Of a stretch of 64,000 bases of DNA, positions 56,425 through 64,000 are shown in pieces. The notes under the pieces are model-generated. The model had not been told where the DNA came from and made no database searches. It saw only the letters and a list, made by a program, of their open reading frames with translations. The stretch lies in NCBI GenBank assembly GCA_026214975.1, contig JAOBSW010000016.1, positions 310,001 to 374,000 on the forward strand. Direction: 5' to 3'. Made by a program: the position numbers and the translations under genes. This stretch comes from Gentiana macrophylla. Its lineage: Eukaryota > Streptophyta > Magnoliopsida > Gentianales > Gentianaceae. Within the stretch, counting starts at the first letter, position 1; the number at the start of each line of letters is the position of its first letter.

Positions 56425-57145
56425 AATATGATTCCAAATATGCCTTAATATGATGCCTCAGTAGATCTATGTATGCATCCACATGCTGCACGTGACACTA
56501 TGTAAATTTATCAGAAACGATTGATACTAACAATATGTTGTGATTTAGTGATTGATACGTAAAATTTTAGTCACTTACATATGTGTACAAATAACGTTTA
56601 AGGATCTTCAGAACCTCAAAATACTTCACATCAGCTAGGAACCCAAGATTTGGCTCTGGAGAGAAATCATCCACTCCACATGGGATTTTTATAGATTCCA
56701 ACAATAGCTCCCTAGTCTGCTCTTTTTTGGGCCCTCTTTTTTTGGCCTCCGCTTCTAGGTGCAGCATTTTGACCCCCTCTCTACAGACCCATTCCTCAAA
56801 AATCTTAAGTTTAACCTTGTCAATTCTCCTCGGAGTATGCCTTGATTCTCAAGATCTTTAATTCTCTCATGGCCAAGCCTTTGACTACTGTTATTTCTCA
56901 TCAAACCAGAAGGTTGTGCAACATACCGAAGTCCTTGTCGCTTTGGCTTTCTTTTTTCCCGCCTATAAGAGTGATCGTGCTAGTGCTTCTGATCTACGGA
57001 CGCACATCTACAATTAAGGGTTGTCTACCAAAATCATCATTACCAACATCATCATCGATATCGAATTCTCGACCTGGTAGTTCCAGGTCAGGAAACAACA
57101 TCGTCGAATCCTGGGAGCATTGTGACAGTGATTCCGGCTAAACAA
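56425..57145 (-). pseudogene. Ulp1/C48 protease-like pseudogene, 5' part
   Basis: On the - strand, an acidic stretch (FDIDDDVGNDDFGRQPLIVD, about 57065-57010) and, after stops, the exon FEEWVCREGVKMLHLEAEAK, KRGPKKEQTRELLLESI, NLGFLADVKYFEVLKILKRY end at a GTAAGT donor (56578). The acceptor CAG at 56486 opens the next exon, HVDAYIDLLRHHIKAYLES, which runs into the AATAT site of B and continues at 10216 with YQNMDLVFYRQTFGF. DAYIDLLR is typical of the start of plant transposon-linked Ulp1 domains. Several stops; no function expected. Confidence 0.68.
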
Positions 57146-57485
57146 TTCGGAGTACCCTGAGACGGTGATGCCGGATGAACATTCCTAACAGTACCTTATA
57201 AATTAAAGGGAAGGGTGTGATTTTAAATTAATGTTGACAAAATAAATGAATGGAATTTCTATTTAAGAGTTAATTTACACCTATATATAGGCTGCATTTG
57301 TATCATGACCCCGAAGTGTCTCAGTCTCACGGCTACCTTGTGTAGTTGAAGATGGCCCAACTTCGGTGGCTGGAGTGCTCTGGGTCCTGTCGATATGTGA
57401 ATGTGAGTCACCACTCTGGAGCCTTGTGATAAAGATTTTCCACTATGGGACGGTGATGCCAGATAAACAGTCCTAACAATACCCT
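57146..57485. other. C48-gene flank with an imperfect 35-bp direct repeat
   Basis: GACGGTGATGCCGGATGAAC at about 57158 recurs as GACGGTGATGCCAGATAAAC at about 57450, each followed by a TCCTAACA-A/G-TACC block. No certain coding frame. It borders the truncated LTR of C. Confidence 0.5.
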
Positions 57486-58148
57486 GAATTAGAGCATTAA
57501 CTGAGTTTTTACTCTTCTTCAAAAACTTCAGTACTATATTTATCTGATTATATGTGACTGAATCAGATTACACCGTTCCTTAAAAAGATCTTCTAAGATA
57601 TCATTGTCCTTATGATACTTAGGTTTTCTTTCAAGATCCATAAAGTCAGTTCAGGCCATCACAGACTTATTTGAATTCTAACTTTACAGTCTTGGCTTAA
57701 AAATCTTCATAACTGAGTTTGAACCCTCAGTTATTCAATCTTCCTTAACTGAGACTGTGTCCCTCAGTTCTTCAAATGATGAGTCTGTTCACCCAGCCTT
57801 CAGTTGTAGATAAGCCAACCGAGTCTGTATCCTTCAGCGAACTTACCTTCTTGATTCATCGAGCGAACTTGATTCTTGGTGTATATCTTGATCTTGATTC
57901 GATTCTAGTTATCTATGTGTTTTCCAGTTTCTTAGATAATTTCCAGTTTCAGTTCTACGACACTTCTATCTATTACAGTGCTTTTCTGATATAACCTATA
58001 CAATTATCAGACTCTAGTAAAACCTATACATTCAGTTCTAGACATCTTTAAGCTTTACAGTTAGTTTCAGGACTTCATCAATGGGATGTAAACAAACATA
58101 TTCTTGAATACGATGAATCATCATCAAAACTAAATTTTATTCCCAACA
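57486..58148 (-). repeat. 3' LTR of C, partial
   Basis: Matches the inner ~650 bp of A/X-type LTRs (AGAGCATTAACTGAG, TCTTCTTCAAA, ACCCTCAGTT words) and ends CCCAACA beside the purine tract. Confidence 0.78.
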
Positions 58149-58299
58149 ATTTCCCCATTTTTGAGGATGCCAAAACCCTCCTTAAAAGAAAATCTTAAAG
58201 ATAAATAACAATTAGAAACAATGTAAAACAGGAAACTGGATTTCATTAAGAATTAGCAAAAACTGGAATGGTTACACAGTATATAAACTGAAATAAAAT

Positions 58300-60825
58300 C
58301 TAAGCATTTCTTTGTGTAACTTTGATAAATTTATTGTCTTTATCATGAAGTAGAAAACCATGTTCTATCTTTGTGTCTTCCTTGGAGAAGGTTCTGAGAT
58401 AGTCTACTTGACTTGTGAGTTTCCACTTTCTCCACAAGACTAGCTTAGGCAATGCTGATTCACCTTTGTAATAAGTTTCAAATTCTGCCACATCAGCTTT
58501 CATTGTTCAGTCTTGTCTCTGATCTGCAATTTTTCTTCAATCTTCTTGAACTTCTTGTTCTGAGCCATCTTCTGATTATGATACTGATCAGATAAGAAGG
58601 AAACAAGAGATTCTTCATAAGTTTTGTCTTTGTACTTGAGTTTGACATTGCTATGATCTTTGACAAACTTCATCCATAAATCCTTTGTATGAGTAGCTCT
58701 CCTTTCTCTAGGTTGACTGTATTTTGCAATTAGCTGCTCTTCAGATAATTCATTTATCTTTACATAAGGGTCTGCTGCTGATTTATATTTCTTCAGTTCC
58801 TCTTCCAGCTTCATCCTTTCATCAAGCAGTCTCAAATTTTCTTCTTCAGCTTCCCCCTTTTTGGCATCATATAACTGATTTACAAACTGATGGGATGCTA
58901 TTTGGTCTACTGAGATAATCTTCTGAGAAGTGAGTACTTCATTCAGCTGAGTTTCTAAACCATAGATTCGTTGATTTAAGTGCCATTCTTCTTGAGCATA
59001 CGTTTCTCTGTCTACTGAGGTTGTGAGTTCAAGAGTTTCTTTGAGACGGAGAATTTCTGAGACTGAGCTAGAACTCGATTTCTGAATAATACTTAACTTT
59101 GTGTCGACTGAGACGCCTGTTTTCTTCCGATATTCCAAATATCCATAAATACTTGACAAAAGACCATTGTATTCTTCCTTTTGGTTGAGCATAATCTTCA
59201 GATTTTCATGTACTTTGCTCAATTCATCTTTTGTTATAATTTCAGATGGATCTACTTCTTCATCTTGTTGGATTACTGGCTGAGTAACATCCATGATTAC
59301 CATTAATTGCTGATCATCAGCCAATCCATCTGTTTGCTGATTGTCAGTTGTTTGGTTTCCAACTGGCAATTCTTCTTGTTGATCAACAGTTTGCATAGTT
59401 TGGCCTTGAGGTTGAATTTCAATTTGCAAATCTGTAATCTTATCAGCTTCTTTCTTCGATTCACATCTTTGTCATCATCCTTCTCTTTTTGAGTATCCAG
59501 TGTTGATGACGTGGCTGATTTTCTTCATTGAGCTAACTCAGTGAATCTTCTGAAACAGTTTGTGAGAAAGTCATTCATTGGAAATAGAGTATATAGATCC
59601 TTAACTTCAAGTTTCTCCAACAATAACTTTTCTTCACTTGGTATAGTAGCTTCACGACAGTCTTCGGTCTTGAGTTTCATCTTTATCAACCTGACGATTC
59701 TGTTAGCTTCAAAAACGTTAACTGATTGTTGAGTTGGTTGTTGAAATTGATGTTGCTCCTTTTCAGCATGCATAACGGAAACTTGTTTCTCTGAGATTGT
59801 CTGTTGTAATTGAGAAAAAATTTCAGTTGCAATAATGTCCTGTCTTGAGACTCCAGTTGTCAGTTGTTGTTCCCTCTCAGTTGGTGCTGACTGACTTGAG
59901 GTTCCTGGGAACAAACATTTTCCTACTGACTTAACTTTCTCTGAGTCAGCTTTACCCTGGATTCCTTTGTGTTCAGCCATTTGCTGAGACATAGTTTTCT
60001 TCTTGGATTCAGGTTGGGAAGTCTTGGAGATTTCTTTCCTAGAATGAACTAATGTTACATCTTCTGTGGATGTATCCATTCTTAATGTAGATGCACCAGT
60101 CCATTCTGCCGCATTCCCTTCCTTGAGTCTTTCCAGATAATGTTGAATAACGCCACTGAGTGTCTTTTCCAGTCGAATTCTTTCAACAGGTGCTCTTTCT
60201 TCAGCTTGAGCTTTTCGAACACTTTCTAATTCAGCTAAGTGTTTCTGTTTTATCTGGTTAAACACATAACCTGCCCAATGAACTTAAGTTCATCCCAGAT
60301 TATGTTCATCAGATAAATACTGTCTTCAGATAATACGGCAATGCCTTTGTATCTACCAATGACATGCTTGCAGAGCCATTTGCTGAGGAGGCCAAACTCC
60401 GGTTTGTGGTTGTTGACATATGAATCAATGGCTGCTAGTTCCTTTGTTAGAGAAATTTGTCTAAGAATGGTGTGTCTTTTGAGTGGTAAACAACTCAAAT
60501 CTATTGATTGCACAAGTGGTTCCTTGAAATCGAATAGCATCCTGATGACTGCTTCATTGAAAATAATCCTTTCACCTCAAACTTTTGTGATTAGGGATTG
60601 TCTTACTACTTTCATATTTTCCCAGAACTGTAAAATCACTTCAACATCACGATCATCGTTGAATTTCACTTTCAGGATGTCTCTTAATCCTGGTTGACAC
60701 GTTATCTTCTCACACATAAGGCTTGCTAACAAAGTATTGTTGCAGACTGCCTCATATTCTTCAAAAGATAAAGTGTCTAATTCACTAATGAGCCTTTCTT
60801 CTTGTGATTTCTTGGAGGCTTCCAT
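58300..60825 (-). pseudogene. Element C accessory ORF
   Basis: ATG at 60825 (MEASKKSQEERLISELDTLS). The frame holds to 60250 with one stop at 60577-60579; the first part (EYEAVCNNTLLASLMCEKIT, LLSKWLCKHVIGRYKGIAVL) is related in layout to the N-terminal domain of A and X. A frameshift leads to 60265-59525 (basic, then Gln/Ser/Thr-rich). Then 59429-58500 is a 309-residue acidic and coiled-coil frame ending in EEQLIAKYSQPRERRATHTK and YEESLVSFLSDQ, the terminal motif shared with A. A last frame, 58503-58300, follows by overlap. No membrane segment. The leader above it has TATATATCC on the - strand near 60940. Confidence 0.68.
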
Positions 60826-61929
60826 TACTAAATTTTCTGAAAAAGATGTGATTTTGAGAAAGATAAAATTTTGATTTTGAAGAGACAAAGTTCGAATTAT
60901 TCTTTTTGTGGTGAGTAAGAATGTGGAATGGGGTTGGATATATAGTGGGTGTACTGACGGTTCGTGGACTGATGTCTCGGATTTTATAGCAAAGCAAAAC
61001 AAACAAGTAATAAATAAATCCGGTTTACCCCAAGTGCAGGGATCGTAGTATAGCGATTAAAAACCGGAGTCGATCCACAGGGAATCGAGGTTTATCTAGT
61101 TCTTAATAATTTTTCTAACCTTGTCACGAGAAATAAAAACTAAAAACGAAAACAAATAACTGGACAGAGGGTTGTCAATCCAAAGCCAGGAAAGATAATT
61201 ACGAACCGAGCTAACTAAGTTGTACCTATTTTATAACTAAAACTACGATAAACTTACTACGGTTACTACGATGAAAACAAAGCAAAACAGCACAAACGAT
61301 TTTTCTCAATTAATTTAACAACGAACAAGCTATGATCCACCGATTCCCACAACCCTCAATTTCGACTCTAGATTATCTTGTAGTGATTTAACGAAAATTG
61401 TGATTCACCTATCGAAGGTATGAACTCCTAATCTCTTTAGAAAAGTTCGCCTATCAATCTTTTATCTTTCGATTTTAAAGATTAACGCTTTCATAACAAA
61501 GGTGTGAAATCTCTCAATTTCGCAATCTAGAAATTCGACCTAACAACTCTCGTTATTTTTAGGTTAAAAATCTAATCTTTACTACGGTGATCTAAAGTTT
61601 AACAACGACTCTCGTCAAACGTTAAACATCAAATATGCACCGATCTCTCGATATAATTGCATAAAAACGAATAAAGCATAATAAAGATACAACTTTTATT
61701 AAAACTTACAAAACAATCCAAAAGTCGAGATCGAGATGCTGCTAAGAATCGGTTTCACAAGGCTTGTTCCAACGTGCTTTAGCCTCTCATCATCATTTGA
61801 TTGCTTAAAATCATTTTTTTTTTTGAGGTTGTATTCTTCGGAAATAACAACTATAGCAACGACGATCTTTTGATAACTGTCCAGTATTACAACGGTACCT
61901 CGGCTATTATTCTTTTAATGGCATAATGC

Positions 61930-62154
61930 CTACTATATATATACTACTAATTAGGAAATATATATATATATATATAGATATATATATAGTTAGCTAGATA
62001 TATATATATATAAGTACTACAACTAATATATAGATATATATGTATATGTAAGTAAGTACATATATATGTATATATAGATAGTTATATAAATATATATGTA
62101 TATATATATAGATAGATATATATATATATATAGCTATATAGTTAGATAGTTAGT

Positions 62155-62180
<26 letters not shown>
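61930..62180. repeat. TA/GATA microsatellite in the LTR of D
   Basis: About 250 bp of TATATA runs mixed with TAGATA, GTTAGATA and TATGTA words, longest pure TA run at about 62156-62181. It lies upstream of the LTR's R region in + coordinates and likely expanded by slippage. Confidence 0.95.
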
Positions 62181-62185
<5 letters not shown>

Positions 62186-62344
62186 TATAAATAAAACAAA
62201 AAAATAAAATGAAAACAAGAAAGAAAAGGAAATTATACATATATATATATATTACTATTACAAACAAGAAAGAAGAAAAATGGCCGAAGCAGGGGCAGCT
62301 GCTTTTGTGATCTATTCAGCCTATTTATAGAAAATTTACCAATG

Positions 62345-62380
62345 CCGGATCGATCCGGGAAAAGGGCCGGATCGATCCGG
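62345..62380. promoter_or_regulatory. Two 14-bp palindromes upstream of the TATA box of D
   Basis: CCGGATCGATCCGG occurs at 62345-62358 and 62367-62380, both perfect palindromes, 16-51 bp upstream of the - strand TATA box. They occupy the place where G has its GACGCCCGTCC cassette. Possible dimeric factor sites; inference. Confidence 0.7.
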
Positions 62381-62454
62381 TGTAATCATTGCAAATCCTA
62401 ACTGATTCTATCAAGATCTTGGATGATTTGACATATATTGGATTAAAACTTCTA

Positions 62455-62930
62455 AAATTCATATCTTGAGTTGTAGACCTCAAAATTGCAAACGAAATGC
62501 CAAAATTACGGTCTCGAGAAACTCTACAACTTTCATGAAGGACTTTTCTTCAGAAAACGTCTTCTTGAGTACCTCGTGTTCCTCCGAAGCGTTTTGCGAC
62601 ATTTTTACTTAAATTGAATCAATTAGCCACTTGACCACCATTTGAGTTGTAGAAGTCCGATTGACTTGATTCAAAATCCATTGGAAATCTTTCTTGAAGA
62701 TATACAACTTTTATTAAGGCCACTTCTTCCGAAAATGTCGTTTTGATGAGCCATTTCCATTACGTGTCGTTTATGACATTTTACTTGATACGAATCGATT
62801 AGCCACTTGGTCATAACTTGAGTTGTAGAACTCCAATTGACGTGATTCAAAGTGCGTTGGAAAGCTTATGTGAAGATCTACAACTTTCATTAAGAAGTCA
62901 TCCCCTGAAAATGCCTCTATGCTGGGTCAA
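62455..62930. repeat. ~177-bp tandem repeat (2.7 copies) in the LTR of D
   Basis: Units begin near 62463, 62641 and 62817 with TTGAGTTGTAGA and each contains a downstream TCTACAACTTT or close variant, so every unit has facing AAGTTGTAGA-type arms 50-70 bp apart. The copies are diverged. Confidence 0.82.
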
Positions 62931-63312
62931 ATCTCTGTCGAAAATATGTAACGATTCAAGTACTTAGGAAAAACGACCTTTTGAACTCGTAAGCTTGTGG
63001 CACCTTCTTCTAACCCTCTAAACACATCTTTTAGATTCAAAACATGTCGTTACGTGGAATCTTGGTCAATGTATAATCCTCGCAATGAACCACCAAAATA
63101 CCAAACGTAAATCCGACACGACACTCCGATTACTAAACGGTACAAAAACTAGTAAAAACACATAAAAACACGATATTTTATATAAGACTTACTATTTATA
63201 TAATTAGATAAAACCTATAAATTAATGACTTGATTTGATACATAAATGCTCAAAATGGTATCAAAAGTGGGGTGAAATGTTATAATAATAAAAGTGAATT
63301 TTTCCGTCATCA

Positions 63313-64000
63313 CAAACCCCACTTAGCTTTTGGTCGTCCTCGAGCAAAACAAGTGATAAAACAAAATGAATGAGGACAAAATTCACTTAAAAGATAAGAT
63401 ATAAGGGACAACCGGATAATACAACCGATCGAATCATAACCACACGTTAACCTTAATATATATGTATAACAGTGTGTGTGTGTGTGACAAGCCTTTCAAT
63501 TTCCACTATCCTCTCTTGAATAATTCAAGCAATACACACAAATATCCATTCGTGCAGTACCCTAATGACTTTCCTAGGTAAAAAAAGAATAGATTCCACA
63601 CAAAGTCCTCTCGTGTACTTATTAGGATAATCCCTAAAGCATATCATTCAGTTTATACTGGGGATAGTCAGAAGATAACTAAGTTTTCAACCAACTTTAA
63701 CCAAATTGTCAATTTTTTTTCACATGTGTAGCATATGCCTTCATTCCCAGCAATAGGACGTTTCGTGATAACACCCTAGCTGGACTTCTATCATCAGGCA
63801 GTCGGGAGCTTTTAAACCTCATAGTGGTATAGGACGTTTCGTGATAACGCCCTACCGCACTCAAATCATTGGTAGCTACAACCGACATATACATAGTTCA
63901 TCTTAATTTGGTATTTTTCTTTTTATTCCACTTAACTTATATCCTTTCTATCACATTCAAACCTTCAGATATTCACAGTACACATTCAAAAGTTAGGTAC
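63313..64000 (-). other. 3' noncoding region and polypurine tract of D
   Basis: On the - strand AAGTGGGGTTTG touches the LTR (63313-63324), beside CTCGAGGACGACCAAAAGC as in G. Collinear with G noncoding DNA, including the GGATAATCCCTAAAGCATAT block near 63626 and a (TG)n run at 63472-63486. An imperfect duplication, TAGGACGTTTCGTGATAAC, occurs at about 63755 and 63829. No gene. Confidence 0.72.

Larger units (their letters stand above)
57486..60972 (-). mobile_element. Element C: truncated SIRE-like copia element
   Basis: A partial 3' LTR (57486-58148), the tract ATTTCCCCATTTTTGAGG (complement of a polypurine tract) and an accessory ORF on the - strand. Its LTR resembles that of A more than that of B. 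The distal LTR end is lost at 57486 and element D cuts the upstream side at 60972, so the gag/pol content is unknown. Confidence 0.8.
60973..63312 (-). repeat. 3' LTR of D
   Basis: 2,340 bp, longer than the LTR of G by an AT microsatellite and a 177-bp repeat block. Homologous to G in the first ~800 bp (AGTGCAGGGATCGTAGTA and onward). TATA box CTATAAATAGG on the - strand at 62322-62329. Confidence 0.83.
60973..64000 (-). mobile_element. Element D: second Athila-like element (3' LTR and 3' region only)
   Basis: Starts TGTCTCGGATTTTATAGC, similar to the LTR start of G, inside element C. After the LTR end at 63312 comes a purine tract and 3' noncoding DNA collinear with 14058-14700 of G. The element is on the - strand and runs off the window, so its coding part and TSD cannot be seen. 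Confidence 0.85.

Overview
The window is plant (eudicot-like) heterochromatic DNA made almost entirely of transposable elements. I see no intact host gene, no rRNA or tRNA gene and no sign of a bacterial or organellar sequence. The plant origin is inferred from Ty1/copia and Ty3/gypsy lineages that occur in plants (SIRE/Maximus-like, Athila/Tat-like, chromodomain Tekay/Del-like), tRNA-Met and tRNA-Asp-like primer sites, and a plant-type Ulp1 (C48) protease gene relic with short GT-AG introns. The species cannot be named from the sequence.

Layout from left to right: (A) 1-8601, a pol-less SIRE-like copia element on the + strand whose 5' LTR is cut by the window start; 8602-9413, a 5'-truncated LINE relic on the - strand; 9591-10216, the 3' part of a C48 protease pseudogene; (B) 10217-56424, a SIRE-like copia element (+) that split this pseudogene, whose 5' part resumes at 56425. 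B carries three further insertions: (G) 12509-23315, a rearranged Athila-like gypsy element (-) in gag; (E) 28975-45156, a coding-poor, satellite-rich gypsy-type element (-) in the accessory ORF, itself split by (F) 34238-43572, a Tekay/Del-like chromovirus (-); and (X) 48395-54890, a second pol-less SIRE-like element (-) in B's 3' LTR. To the right lie (C) 57486-60972, a truncated SIRE-like element (-), and (D) 60973-64000, a second Athila-like element (-) inserted in C and running off the window. Perfect 5-bp target-site duplications support the order: AATAT for B, GGATT for G, CTGTT for E, AAATT for F. Insertion order is therefore C48 gene, then B, then G/E/X, then F inside E.

The copia elements share an accessory ORF after the pol region, related to the 'putative plant transposon protein' domain that also forms the env-like ORF of G. 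A and X have lost protease, integrase, RT and RNase H but keep the C-terminal half of gag plus the accessory ORF, which suggests a non-autonomous family depending on a B-like partner for replication enzymes.

The observations most worth a second look are: a 95-bp GT-AG intron between gag and pol of F whose retention ends Gag and whose removal fuses Gag to Pol (39748-39842); a GACGCCCGTC-type motif cassette shared by the unrelated gypsy elements G and F and hypervariable between otherwise near-identical LTR partners; the pol-less copia family; X flanked by a 327-bp duplication instead of a 5-bp TSD; the long inverted repeat created by an internal inversion in G; and four different tandem arrays side by side in the 3' region of E.
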